Assembly (NCBI GenBank): GCA_022827345.1
Contig: JAJDTB010000068.1
Span: 1 to 64,000, forward strand
Origin: Gemmatimonadota bacterium
GTDB taxonomy: Bacteria; Gemmatimonadota; Gemmatimonadetes; Longimicrobiales; Gaopeijiaceae
Direction of reading: 5' to 3'
Length of the DNA: 64,000 bases
Below the pieces are notes generated by a model. The model had not been told where the DNA came from. It searched no databases and saw only the letters and a program-made list of their open reading frames with translations. Positions within the stretch are counted from its first letter, which is position 1; every line of letters starts with the position of its first letter. Of the stretch, positions 25,628-34,069 are shown piece by piece. The translations under genes and the position numbers were made by a program.

Positions 25628-26659
25628 ATGATGCGGCGTGGCCCTGCCGGGGACAAGTTGCCGAGCGCCGCGGCCAGCGCGGACGCATCGCAAGCTGAAC
25701 GCAGAGGAGGACCTGTTCCCCGGACCGCGGGAGGCGGAACCTGCTTGTCGCCCGGTGCCGGGCCCCGCAACAATTCAGGCCGGTATCCTTCCCCGGATGA
25801 CAACCCGCCCCCCTGCCAGGAGACGCGCAACCTGTCTGCCCGCATCCTCTCCTCGATCCGTGTCGGAGATCCCGCCGCCTCGGAGCGGGACCGGTTCCCG
25901 TTCACCATTCCGGCGCTCCAGGGGCTGGAGGAGGTGGCCTTCCCCGGACCGGTGACCTTCTTCGCCGGAGAGAACGGGTCCGGCAAATCCACCCTCCTGG
26001 AGGCGCTGGCGATCGCGGCGGAGCTGCCGGCGGTGGGCCGCGCCGACGCGTCGGCCGATGACTCGCTCGTCAGCCAGCGCAGGCTGGCCGCGACGCTGAA
26101 GGGCGTCTGGCGACGGCGGACCCACCGCGGCTTCTTCCTGCGGGCCGAGGACTTCTTCGGGTTCGTACAGCGCCTGCAGCAGACGCGAGCCGAAATGGAG
26201 GCGCGGATCGAAGAGGTGGAGCGTGAGTACGCGGGCCGCTCAGCGCTCGCGAAACAGCTGGCAAAGGGCCCCGCGGCCGCATCGCTGGGGGCGATGGAGG
26301 CCACCTACGGGCGCGACCTGGACGCGAATTCGCACGGCGAGAGCTTCCTGCGCCTCTTCCGCGCGCGTTTCGTGCCGGACGGACTGTACCTGCTCGACGA
26401 GCCGGAGGCGGCGCTCTCGCCCCAAAGCCAGCTCGGGTTCGTCGCGATGATGGGTGACATGGTCAGGCAGGGCGCCCAGTTCATCATCGCGACCCATTCC
26501 CCGGTGTTGATGGCCGTTCCCGGCGCGACGATCTACAGCTTCGACGCGACCCCGCTACAGGAAGTCGAATTCGACGCGCTCGATGGCGTCACGCTGCTCA
26601 GGAGCTTCCTGGCGGCGCCGGAACGGTACATGCGCAGGCTGTGGGAGGAGCCGGGATAG
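25628..26659 (+). CDS. AAA family ATPase (predicted ABC-type ATPase)
   Basis: This stand-alone ATPase of unknown role is related to SMC/ABC-type predicted ATPases. Walker A is FAGENGSGKSTLLEALAI, Walker B is LYLLDEPEAALSPQSQL, and the switch His lies in FIIATHSPVLM. A helical insert with RLQQTRAEMEARIEEVERE separates the halves. The start is poorly supported: the chosen ATG precedes about 70 low-complexity, Pro-rich residues, and the conserved part only begins near SIRVGDPAASERDRFPF. A non-standard start further in cannot be excluded. It is divergent from the S9 peptidase gene. Confidence 0.78.
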   Translation: MMRRGPAGDKLPSAAASADASQAERRGGPVPRTAGGGTCLSPGAGPRNNSGRYPSPDDNPPPCQETRNLSARILSSIRVGDPAASERDRFPFTIPALQGLEEVAFPGPVTFFAGENGSGKSTLLEALAIAAELPAVGRADASADDSLVSQRRLAATLKGVWRRRTHRGFFLRAEDFFGFVQRLQQTRAEMEARIEEVEREYAGRSALAKQLAKGPAAASLGAMEATYGRDLDANSHGESFLRLFRARFVPDGLYLLDEPEAALSPQSQLGFVAMMGDMVRQGAQFIIATHSPVLMAVPGATIYSFDATPLQEVEFDALDGVTLLRSFLAAPERYMRRLWEEPG

Positions 26660-26715
26660 GAGTCCGCCGAACCGAAGCCGGTCGAATACCGGGGGCCAGG
26701 GGCTCCTCAGCGGCG

Positions 26716-27330
26716 TCAGTCCGTTTTGTCGGACGGCGTCTCGGCCCTGGCCGCACGCCGCCGCTCGCGCGCCGCGTCCCAGGCCGCGTCCATGTCCTTG
26801 ACGGCCCGGTCCAGCACGGCCTTCATGTCGCTGAACAGCTCCTCGTCCTCGAACCAGCTCACCGCGCCCTGGAAGGTGGTGCGGCTCAGCCGGGCGAGCC
26901 TCCGCGTCAGCGCGCTCATGTCCCTGCCGAGGCGGTCGCCGAACTGCGCGACGCGATCGAAGATCCTCTTGACGTGGTCCCGGTTGTCGCTCAGGTACTC
27001 GCGGCCGGTGTCCGTGATGGAGTACACCTTCCTGCCGCCGTAATCCTCGGAGGTGAGGTGACCCTGGTCCTCGAGCAGCTGCAGGGTGGGGTAGACGGAC
27101 CCGGGGCTCGCCTTGTAGCTCCCCGCCGATTCCTCCTCCAGCGCCTGCATGACTTCGTAGCCGTGCATGGGCTTCTCGGCGATCAGCGCGAGGATGGCGA
27201 ACTTGAGGTCGCCCCGCTCGAACCACCGCCAGCGCCGCCGCCGCCGATGGGGACGGCCGGGGCGTCGGCGCTGGGAGGAACCGAAGGGCCAGGGAAGGTT
27301 GTCGAAATCGAAATAGTCTTCGAAGCGCAT
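26716..27330 (-). CDS. PadR-family transcriptional regulator
   Basis: This 204-aa regulator has a PadR winged helix at about residues 40-115. It begins LKFAILALIAEKPMHGYEVM and continues with SPGSVYPTLQLLEDQGHL and GRKVYSITDTGREYL. A helical C-terminal dimerisation part follows. The first 40 residues are unusual: an aromatic/acidic MRFEDYFDFDNLPWPFG segment, then an Arg-rich stretch. PadR proteins usually repress their own and nearby genes and respond to small molecules. The ATG has AAGGA eight bases upstream, and an 18-bp palindrome overlaps that region. It is divergent from the Ig/LVIVD gene. Confidence 0.93.
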   Translation of the reverse strand: MRFEDYFDFDNLPWPFGSSQRRRPGRPHRRRRRWRWFERGDLKFAILALIAEKPMHGYEVMQALEEESAGSYKASPGSVYPTLQLLEDQGHLTSEDYGGRKVYSITDTGREYLSDNRDHVKRIFDRVAQFGDRLGRDMSALTRRLARLSRTTFQGAVSWFEDEELFSDMKAVLDRAVKDMDAAWDAARERRRAARAETPSDKTD

Positions 27331-27340
27331 GGTATTGATC

Positions 27341-27358
27341 CTTAACATTGGGGTTAAG
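27341..27358 (-). promoter_or_regulatory. palindrome at the PadR translation start
   Basis: CTTAAC - 6 nt - GTTAAG, a perfect 6-bp inverted repeat starting 10 bp upstream of the PadR ATG and touching its ribosome site. The placement suits autorepression. Confidence 0.45.
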
Positions 27359-27426
27359 TGTCTTCGGATTTCAGGGCGGGGTTGGCTGGTGAAGTCGCGC
27401 GGTTTCCCCGTAACCCGATGTTATGT

Positions 27427-27478
27427 GATATATCTTAAGGGTAATAACGACATATCGAGAAGTAAAGAGACATGTCGC
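27427..27478. promoter_or_regulatory. phased GATATATC-like sites in divergent PadR region
   Basis: Three related half-palindromic sites lie in the AT-rich gap between the PadR gene and the Ig/LVIVD gene: GATATATC at 27427, GACATATC at 27449 and GACATGTC at 27469. Their 22- and 20-bp spacing is about two helical turns, placing them on one DNA face. PadR operators often have ATAT-type dyads, so these are candidate binding sites for control of the divergent gene. Confidence 0.4.
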
Positions 27479-27621
27479 GATAGGTCGCTTGTGGGCCTTT
27501 GGGTCGTCGCTGGACACCGGTGCGGGGGTCGCGGGCCCCCCCGGTGCATGGCTGGCTCGGAGTGTCCCGCCGCCGCATTATTTCAGCTGACCTGTCCGCG
27601 TCCCAGGAAGGATTGCCAGCC

Positions 27622-29715
27622 ATGCCCCGTTCGCCCGCCTGCCCCGCCCGGCCTGCCGCCGCCGTTCTCGGAGTGCTCGCATGTACGGCCGCCCTGCCCG
27701 CGATGGGCGACCAAACCGGCGCCGTCCTGCGCGCGCAAACCGCATCGCGAATCGAAGTGGACCCGCCCAGCCTGGTTCTCGAGCGTGGCGGGAGCGCCAC
27801 CCTGACCATCCGGGTCGTGGACGACGCCGGACGGGCCGTGGCCGAACCTGTCCGCGTGGTTGGAGCGCGCCGCAGCCTGTCGATCGACGCAGGCGGGGGC
27901 GGTGGAGGCGGGGGCGTGCAGCGGTCCACCGTCACCGCGCTGGAGGTGGGCGAGTGGGAGGTCGTCGTCACGACGGTGCGCCCCGGGCCCGATGGCGCGC
28001 CGCTGCAGCTCGCCGTGCCGGTCGTGGTGGAGTGGCCGCCGGTCGTGCGGGTCGAAGTGGAGCGGCCGGGCCCGATCTTCGAGGGCAGCACGGTGACGCA
28101 CACCGCGGTCGCGCTGCACGCCGACGGCACCGAGCGCCCGGGCGCCGAGTTCGCATGGACGACCAGCGATGCGACGCGGGCGGTGGCCGACGCCTTCGGG
28201 CACGTTCGGGGGGTGGCCCCGGGGGAGGTGCGCATCGAAGCCGCCTTCGAGGGGGTGACGGGGGCGCTCGACGGGGCGGTGCGCGAGTTCACCGGAGCCA
28301 CGCTGGAGGTCGTCGGCGGGCCCGGCGACGAGGTCGTGCGAGCCGGCGACGTGCAGACCTTCACGGCGATCGTGCGCGACGCGGCCGGCGACGTGCTCGG
28401 GGACGCGCCGATCGAGTGGAGCCATTCCTACCTGCCCGCGCCCGGGGTGATTGCGCCGGCCGCGCCCGGTCAGATGCTCGACGGGAAGATCGTGGCCGAT
28501 GTGGAGGGCGAGTTCACCGTCGTGGCGCGCTCGGGCCACCTGCGGGCCACCAGCAGCTTCGAGGCTGTGCCGCGCGAGGCGGCGCGTTCGATGGAGATCG
28601 TGGGGCGCGGCCATCAGGAGCGCGTCTACAGCACCGATTTCTGGGTTTTCACGGGGGTGGACGGGCGCGACTATGCCCTGGTCGGGGCCAAGCAGTCCGA
28701 CGGGCACGCCTTCGTATTCGACGTCACCGATCCCGACAACGTGGTCAAGACCGACTCCATCCAGGTCGACGCACGGTCGGTCAACGACGTGAAGGTGTCC
28801 CCCGACGGGCGCTACGCGTCCCTCACGCGCGAGGGGGCGTCGAACCGGAGGAACGGCGTGGTGATCCTCGACCTGGCCGATCCGGCCCACCCCGTCATCG
28901 CCGCCGAATACACGGAGGGGCTGACCGGCGGCGTCCACAACGCCTATCCCACCAACGACCATCTCTTCGCCCTCGCCAACGGCGACAAGTATGTGATCCT
29001 CGACGTGCGCGACATCTACAACCCGACGTATGTCTCCGAGTACGACCACCCGAACAGCCGCGTGCACGACGTTTGGGTGCACGACGGGATCGCGTATTCG
29101 GCCGAATGGGGAACCGGCCTGGTCGTCGTCGACGTGGGGAACGGGCGCTGGGGAGGCACGATCGAAAACCCGGTATTCGTGACCAACTACCCCGTGCCGA
29201 CCGGCGCTACGCACGCGGTCTTCCCGTACTACTCCGAGTCGGCGGGCAAGTTCTACGTCTTCATCGGCGACGAGATCCTGACGCGCGAAGGAATGGCGTG
29301 GGAAGGCGTCGGCCCCGACTTCCGCCAGAAGTACGATCCCGAGACGGGGCGGGGCGGCTACCCGCGGGCCAGCTGGGGCTACATCCAGGTGATCGACTTC
29401 GACGACCCCGGGAACCCCAGGATGGTCGCGCGCTACGAGGTCTCGGAGTTCGGTACGCACAACATCTGGGTCGAGAACGACATCCTCTACCAGGCCTACT
29501 ACGAGGGCGGAATGCGGCTGGTCGACGTTTCCGGCGAGCTGATGGGCAACCTGTACACGCAGGGCCGCGAGATCTCGGTCTACAAGGCGTTCGACCCGGT
29601 GGGGTTCGTTCCCAATTCGCCGGGGGCGTGGAGCGTGATGCCGCACGGTGACCTCGTGTGGTTCGCCGACATCAATTCGGGGCTGTGGGCGATGAGGTTC
29701 TCGGAGTCGCCGTAG
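27622..29715 (+). CDS. secreted Ig-like / LVIVD beta-propeller protein
   Basis: This 697-aa exported protein carries a signal peptide (AAAVLGVLACTAALPAMG). The first 300 or so residues form several bacterial Ig-like strand-rich domains, with the repeated pattern of EVDPPSLVLERGGSATLTI and GATLEVVGGPGDEVVRAGD. From about residue 323 there is a propeller of LVIVD-type repeats, with segments such as HAFVFDVTDPDNVVKT, VVILDLADPAHPVIAAEY and LVDVSGELMG. No catalytic residues are recognisable, so it may bind a surface or substrate. The ATG is preceded by AGGAAGGA. It probably shares a transcript with the M20 peptidase that starts 5 bp after its stop. Confidence 0.83.
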   Translation: MPRSPACPARPAAAVLGVLACTAALPAMGDQTGAVLRAQTASRIEVDPPSLVLERGGSATLTIRVVDDAGRAVAEPVRVVGARRSLSIDAGGGGGGGGVQRSTVTALEVGEWEVVVTTVRPGPDGAPLQLAVPVVVEWPPVVRVEVERPGPIFEGSTVTHTAVALHADGTERPGAEFAWTTSDATRAVADAFGHVRGVAPGEVRIEAAFEGVTGALDGAVREFTGATLEVVGGPGDEVVRAGDVQTFTAIVRDAAGDVLGDAPIEWSHSYLPAPGVIAPAAPGQMLDGKIVADVEGEFTVVARSGHLRATSSFEAVPREAARSMEIVGRGHQERVYSTDFWVFTGVDGRDYALVGAKQSDGHAFVFDVTDPDNVVKTDSIQVDARSVNDVKVSPDGRYASLTREGASNRRNGVVILDLADPAHPVIAAEYTEGLTGGVHNAYPTNDHLFALANGDKYVILDVRDIYNPTYVSEYDHPNSRVHDVWVHDGIAYSAEWGTGLVVVDVGNGRWGGTIENPVFVTNYPVPTGATHAVFPYYSESAGKFYVFIGDEILTREGMAWEGVGPDFRQKYDPETGRGGYPRASWGYIQVIDFDDPGNPRMVARYEVSEFGTHNIWVENDILYQAYYEGGMRLVDVSGELMGNLYTQGREISVYKAFDPVGFVPNSPGAWSVMPHGDLVWFADINSGLWAMRFSESP

Positions 29716-29719
29716 CAGC

Positions 29720-30994
29720 GTGAAGGCGAGACGGGCGGGGTCGCTGGACGCGCGCGAAAGAGCGGCGCTGTCCCTCGTCGACGAGGACTGGCTGCTCGAC
29801 ACGCTGGCCGGGTTGGTGGCGATCCCCAGCTGGGAAGGCCGGGAACGGCCCGCGCAGGAATACGTCGCCGACGTCCTCGCCCAACTGGGCCTCGATCTCG
29901 ACGTCTGGGAGATCGACGAGGCCGCATTGAGCCGCCATCCGGACTACACGACCGAGATCGCCAGGACGGATCCGCTGGGGGTGGTGGGGATGATGAAGAG
30001 CGCCGATGCGGGCCCGGTGCTGGTCCTGAACGGGCACGTCGACGTGGTTCCGCCCGGCGACCGGGAACGGTGGACGTCGCCGCCCTTCGAGATGGACGTC
30101 AGGGGAGGACGCGTCTACGGGCGCGGTGTGCTGGACATGAAGGGGCCGCTCGTCGCCGGACTGGCCGGGGTCAGGGCCGTCCTCGATTCGGGCGCCGCGC
30201 TGCGCGGGTCGCTTCTGGTCCAGTCGGTCATCGGGGAGGAGGACGGCGGTCTCGGCACCCTCGCAGCCGTGCTGCGGGGCCACGTGGGCGACGGGGCGAT
30301 CGTGCTCGAACCGACCCGGCTGGAGGTCGCGACGGCGCAGGCGGGGGCGCTCAACTTCCGACTCACCGTCCCGGGTCGCGCCGCGCATGGAGCGATGCGC
30401 CATGAGGGGGTGAGCGCGCTCGAGAACTTCATGCTCCTCTACCAGGACCTCATGGGCTTCGAGGCCGAGCGCAACGCGGCCGTGACGGAGCCGCGCCTGG
30501 CCGGCTATCCATCCCCCTATCCCATCTGCATCGGGACGGTGCGGGGCGGGGAGTGGGCTTCGTCGGTGCCGGAGACGGTGCGGGCGGAGGGGCGGTTCGG
30601 GGTGGCGGTGCAGGAAGATGTGACGGCCGCCCGAACCGCATTCGAGGCGCGCGTCGCCGCGTGTTGCGAGGGGCACGATTTCCTGCGCGACCACCCTGCC
30701 CGGGTCGACTGGTGGGGAGGACAGTTTGCGCCCTGCGACACGCCCGCCGATGCCGCCATCGTGACGGCGGTGCGGGGTGCGGCGCGCGATCTGGGACTGG
30801 GCGGCAGCGGCCTGGTGGGGGTGCCCTACGGCTCCGACCTCCGCCACCTGGTCAACGCGGGACGAACTCCCGGCGTGCTCTTCGGCCCGGGGGATGTGAC
30901 CGGCGCCCACCGCGATAACGAGTCCATCGCGCTGCGCGACCTGGTGGACGGCGCGCGGGCGGTTGCGCTGTCGATACTGCGTTACCTGGGTTGA
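29720..30994 (+). CDS. M20 family metallopeptidase (ArgE/DapE/CPG2-like)
   Basis: This 424-aa di-zinc hydrolase removes an acyl or amino-acid group from small substrates. Zinc and catalytic sites are visible: His and Asp in LNGHVDVVPPGD, Asp in GRGVLDMKGP, Glu-Glu in QSVIGEEDGG, and His in VTGAHRDNES. A lid/dimerisation domain sits between about residues 205 and 310, beginning GALNFRLTVPGRAAHGAM. There is no signal peptide, so it is likely cytoplasmic. It starts with GTG four bases after the upstream stop codon, implying coupling to the LVIVD protein. Confidence 0.93.
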   Translation: MKARRAGSLDARERAALSLVDEDWLLDTLAGLVAIPSWEGRERPAQEYVADVLAQLGLDLDVWEIDEAALSRHPDYTTEIARTDPLGVVGMMKSADAGPVLVLNGHVDVVPPGDRERWTSPPFEMDVRGGRVYGRGVLDMKGPLVAGLAGVRAVLDSGAALRGSLLVQSVIGEEDGGLGTLAAVLRGHVGDGAIVLEPTRLEVATAQAGALNFRLTVPGRAAHGAMRHEGVSALENFMLLYQDLMGFEAERNAAVTEPRLAGYPSPYPICIGTVRGGEWASSVPETVRAEGRFGVAVQEDVTAARTAFEARVAACCEGHDFLRDHPARVDWWGGQFAPCDTPADAAIVTAVRGAARDLGLGGSGLVGVPYGSDLRHLVNAGRTPGVLFGPGDVTGAHRDNESIALRDLVDGARAVALSILRYLG

Positions 30995-31017
30995 GCGACT
31001 CGTAATGTACGGTAAAC

Positions 31018-31045
31018 ATTACAAAATGTCATGTCAGGATTACAT
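31018..31045 (+). promoter_or_regulatory. TTACA-type operator-like site 1
   Basis: Reads ATTACAAAATGTCATGTC then AGGATTACAT. It shares the 14-mer ACATTACAAAATGT with the site at 39460, and the second TTACA half-site is about 20 bp away in both. Here it lies between two convergent genes, an odd place for an operator. An overlapping 7-bp inverted repeat GTAATGT/ACATTAC (31002-31022) might act in termination. Confidence 0.45.
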
Positions 31046-31067
31046 TGTGGGTGCCGCCGGCATACGA

Positions 31068-31439
31068 TCAGTTGATCCTGGTGGCGCTGAAGCCGCCGCC
31101 CTCCTCCCCCATCGCCCATGTCCCCTCGATCATGGCTTCGGTGGCCACGAATTCGATGACGATGGGGCCGGCGGGTCCGGCGGCCTCGATGACGCCGGTC
31201 TGCCCCTCCACAACCACGGACGTGATGGAGATGGGCGGGAACACGTCGCTGCGGATGGTGCCCTCGTATCCATCCTCCCCTTGCGCAATGGTCATCGTCC
31301 CGGGGAGGGGCTGTCCCTCCATATGGGCCGTGTAGGTGTAGCTGCCGATCGGGTCGAAGGGCGGCGGGCCGGCGGGCGTGGTGGCGCAGGCGGCGGTCAA
31401 TGCAGCGGCGGCGATGGCGGTCAGGATCGATCTGGTCAT
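31068..31439 (-). CDS. small predicted lipoprotein
   Basis: This 123-aa protein has a lipoprotein signal ending in LTAAC, with Cys as the acylated residue. The rest is a compact beta-rich domain with SYTYTAHMEGQPLPGTMTI and EGTIRSDVFPPISITSVVV. It resembles small hypothetical lipoproteins of a lipocalin-like or allergen-like barrel type, but no family is firmly recognised. The start MTRSILTAIA was preferred because it gives a standard lipoprotein signal. Confidence 0.72.
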   Translation of the reverse strand: MTRSILTAIAAAALTAACATTPAGPPPFDPIGSYTYTAHMEGQPLPGTMTIAQGEDGYEGTIRSDVFPPISITSVVVEGQTGVIEAAGPAGPIVIEFVATEAMIEGTWAMGEEGGGFSATRIN

Positions 31440-31497
31440 GGGCTGGGTCAGTTGCTGGGGTGACAATCGGCGACCGAACAATGGTAATGGGACCGGG

Positions 31498-32304
31498 TCA
31501 CCGCGGGCGTGTGGCTCTCTGCCAGGTCGGGACCGTCGCCGGATCGATCCCGTGGCGGCGGGTGAAGTCGTCGATCAGCGCCCGTGCAATGCTGTAGGAC
31601 GGTGGCACGGGCGGAAGCGAATCCGCCGTGAACCAGTCCACGTCTTCCAGTTCATCATCCTCGTTCCGCAAGTCACCACCGGCGTACACGGCGGTGAAGC
31701 CGACCATCAGCGAGTCCGGGAACGGCCATGGCTGGCTTCCAAAATACCGGATGTCGCGCACACGGATCCCCGATTCCTCCTCGATTTCCCGCCGCACGGC
31801 GGCCTCCAGGCTCTCCCCCGGGTCGACGAACCCCGCCAGAACCGAATATGAGCCCTGTGGATGACGGTGTGACCGTCCGAGGAGAATCTCCCGCCCCCTC
31901 GTGACCTGGACGATCACGGCCGGCGACACCTTCGGGAACGCAAGATGGCCACACGATGCACAGTGCATGGCCTGGTGCCTTGGCGATGGCCGGGTTCGCG
32001 CGCCGCAGACCCCGCAGAAGCGGGACGTGCGGCGCCAGCGAGCGAGGTGCGCGGCGGTAAGCACAAGGGAGAGGGATGGTTCGGGGAGCAGCGGCAGCAC
32101 CGCGCGCAGACCCATGGCCGTAGCACCCTGTGCGGGTTTCCAACGCGGGCTCGCCTGGGCCGCCATCACGGAGGCCGCGCCGTCACCGACCCGAAACCAC
32201 TCGCCTTCCCCTGCATCCCATGCCTTCGCTTCCTCCAGGGAGGGCAGGTCCCCGGCCCCTGCGGCGAGGACGAGGCGATCACCGGCGAACAGACAAGCCT
32301 TCAT
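31498..32304 (-). CDS. nudC: NADH pyrophosphatase, NudC type
   Basis: This Nudix hydrolase splits NADH (and removes NAD caps from RNA in E. coli). A four-cysteine zinc ribbon is seen in CGVCGARTRP and HCASCGHLAF. The Nudix box follows the consensus in AGFVDPGESLEAAVRREIEEE with SGI after it. The NudC-specific SQPWPFP motif follows. The start is uncertain. ATG 32304 (MKACLFAGDRLVL) has GGAGG rather far upstream and gives 268 aa; an in-frame ATG at 32379 would add 25 residues. It is divergent from the Fe-S/NrfD operon. Confidence 0.92.
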   Translation of the reverse strand: MKACLFAGDRLVLAAGAGDLPSLEEAKAWDAGEGEWFRVGDGAASVMAAQASPRWKPAQGATAMGLRAVLPLLPEPSLSLVLTAAHLARWRRTSRFCGVCGARTRPSPRHQAMHCASCGHLAFPKVSPAVIVQVTRGREILLGRSHRHPQGSYSVLAGFVDPGESLEAAVRREIEEESGIRVRDIRYFGSQPWPFPDSLMVGFTAVYAGGDLRNEDDELEDVDWFTADSLPPVPPSYSIARALIDDFTRRHGIDPATVPTWQRATRPR

Positions 32305-32491
32305 GTTTCGAGTCGGGACCTCCGTGTCGAGAGGATCGATTCCGGCAGCGATACCCCGGTTCGAGCGTGGCACCAACATACCGCATGTCTTCGATCGCCA
32401 AAACCGGATCACCTGTTCACATCCCGCGCCTGCGTCTATTGTGAAGGGACGCTGGCAACCGCGACCAAACGACCGAGGCCGAACACTTCAC

Positions 32492-34069
32492 GTGTCCGTC
32501 GAATCCGAACCCGCAACCCCGACCCGCCGCCCCGCGTGGGCGAAGGTGGTCGACCAGACCCGCTGCATCGGCTGCCACGCCTGCACCACCGCCTGCAAGT
32601 CCGAGAACGAGGTGCCCCTCTCGGTCACGCGCACGTACGTGAAATACGTCGACACCGGTGCCTTCCCGCAGGCGCGGCGCTCGTTCCAGGTTACCCGCTG
32701 CAACCAGTGCGAGGCACCGCCGTGCGTCTCCGCCTGTCCGACCTCGGCCATGTTCAAGAGGGAGGACGGGATCGTCGATTTCGACAAGGACGCGTGCATC
32801 GGGTGCAAGGCGTGCATCGCGGCGTGTCCGTACGACGCGATCTTCATCAATCCGGACGACCATTCGGCCGAGAAATGCAACTTCTGCGCGCATCGGCTGG
32901 ACATCGGTCTGGAGCCGGCGTGCGTGGTGGTGTGCCCGACCGAAGCGCTCCTGGTGGGAGACATGAACGACCCGTCGTCGCGGGTCGCGCAGATCATCAA
33001 CCGCGACCCGGTGGCGGTGCGGCGGCCCGAGAAGGAGACGCGGCCGAAGCTGTACTACAAGGGTGGGGACCAGGTGACCCTCGATCCGCTCGCGGCGCAG
33101 CGGCCGCCGGGGGGACTCTTCATGTGGAGCGAGCAGGGCGAGGTGGACCACGGCGTGAAGGCCGGGCATCCGGGGCCGTGGAACTCGTCCGCGGCGGCGG
33201 TGCTAAGCTATGACATTCCGCACCGGGCGCCATGGGACTTTCGCGTGTCGCTCTACACCTGGACCAAATCCATCGGCGCGGGAGCGTACCTGGCGCCGCT
33301 GCTGTTGTTGCTTGCCGGAGTGATCGGCCCGGAGAGTCCGCTCTGGACCTTCGCTGCGCCGATTGTGGCCGGTGTCTGCCTGGCGCTGACCGGCGCGATC
33401 CTGATCTGGGACCTGGAACACCCCACGCGCTTCCACCTCATCTTCCGGCGCCCGCAGTGGCGCAGCTGGCTGGTCCGCGGCGGCTTCATCATCGGCGGCT
33501 ACGGCGCCGTGCTGGCGGCCCACTTCGCGGTCGCCTGGACGGGCGCGTCGCCGCCGCTCTGGCTCGGGCTGGCGGGCGGTGCCCTCGCGATCCTCACTGC
33601 TGTGTACACCGCCTTCCTTTTCGGCCAGGCCAAAGCGCGGGACATGTGGCAGAACCCGCTGCTTCCCGCGCATTTCCTGGTCCAGGCGCTCATGGCGGGG
33701 GCCGGCGCGATCGTGCTGGCGGCGATGGCTCTGCCCGTCCTGAGCGGTGCCGCGGGGGCCGGTGCGGCCACGGTTTCCACCGGCACCACCACCGCCGCCC
33801 TGCAGCTCTTCGCTCTCGGCAGCGGTGCCCACGCCCTGATGATCCTCGGCGAGGTCCTCATGCCGCCGCCCACCGCCCACGCCCGCCTCGCCGAACGCGA
33901 GATGACCCACGGCCGCTTCTGCGGCTGGTTCCGGCTGGGGCTGGCCGGTGCGCTGATCGGCGCGGCCGCGCCCTGGCTCGGCTGGATCGTCGTTCCCATC
34001 GGCCTCGTCGCGCTTCTCGCGTACGAGCACGCCTACGTGCAGGCCGGCCAGTCGGTGCCGCTCGCATGA
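32492..34069 (+). CDS. 4x[4Fe-4S] ferredoxin-NrfD membrane subunit fusion
   Basis: This 525-aa fusion combines the two electron-transfer subunits of a complex iron-sulfur molybdoenzyme. Residues 20-160 hold sixteen cysteines in four ferredoxin motifs (Cys 25/28/31/35, 70/73/78/82, 102/105/108/112, 129/132/144/148), as in NrfC/PsrB/DmsB. From about residue 235 to the end are some eight membrane helices of the NrfD/PsrC type, which exchange electrons with quinone. These are normally two separate genes. The GTG start was chosen directly upstream of the first domain. No Tat signal is seen, so the Fe-S domain probably faces the cytoplasm. The stop overlaps the next gene (ATGA). Confidence 0.9.
   Translation: MSVESEPATPTRRPAWAKVVDQTRCIGCHACTTACKSENEVPLSVTRTYVKYVDTGAFPQARRSFQVTRCNQCEAPPCVSACPTSAMFKREDGIVDFDKDACIGCKACIAACPYDAIFINPDDHSAEKCNFCAHRLDIGLEPACVVVCPTEALLVGDMNDPSSRVAQIINRDPVAVRRPEKETRPKLYYKGGDQVTLDPLAAQRPPGGLFMWSEQGEVDHGVKAGHPGPWNSSAAAVLSYDIPHRAPWDFRVSLYTWTKSIGAGAYLAPLLLLLAGVIGPESPLWTFAAPIVAGVCLALTGAILIWDLEHPTRFHLIFRRPQWRSWLVRGGFIIGGYGAVLAAHFAVAWTGASPPLWLGLAGGALAILTAVYTAFLFGQAKARDMWQNPLLPAHFLVQALMAGAGAIVLAAMALPVLSGAAGAGAATVSTGTTTAALQLFALGSGAHALMILGEVLMPPPTAHARLAEREMTHGRFCGWFRLGLAGALIGAAAPWLGWIVVPIGLVALLAYEHAYVQAGQSVPLA

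Noticed and set aside
27583-29802. A 739-codon frame antisense to the Ig/LVIVD gene
   Set aside because: It is low-complexity Arg/His/Val-rich sequence with no recognisable motif. The plus-strand gene has a signal peptide, a ribosome site and repeat structure.
33232-34065. Upstream extension of the molybdopterin oxidoreductase frame
   Set aside because: This stretch is out of frame with the well-supported NrfD helices. The ATG at 34066 overlaps the preceding stop and matches the family N-terminus.
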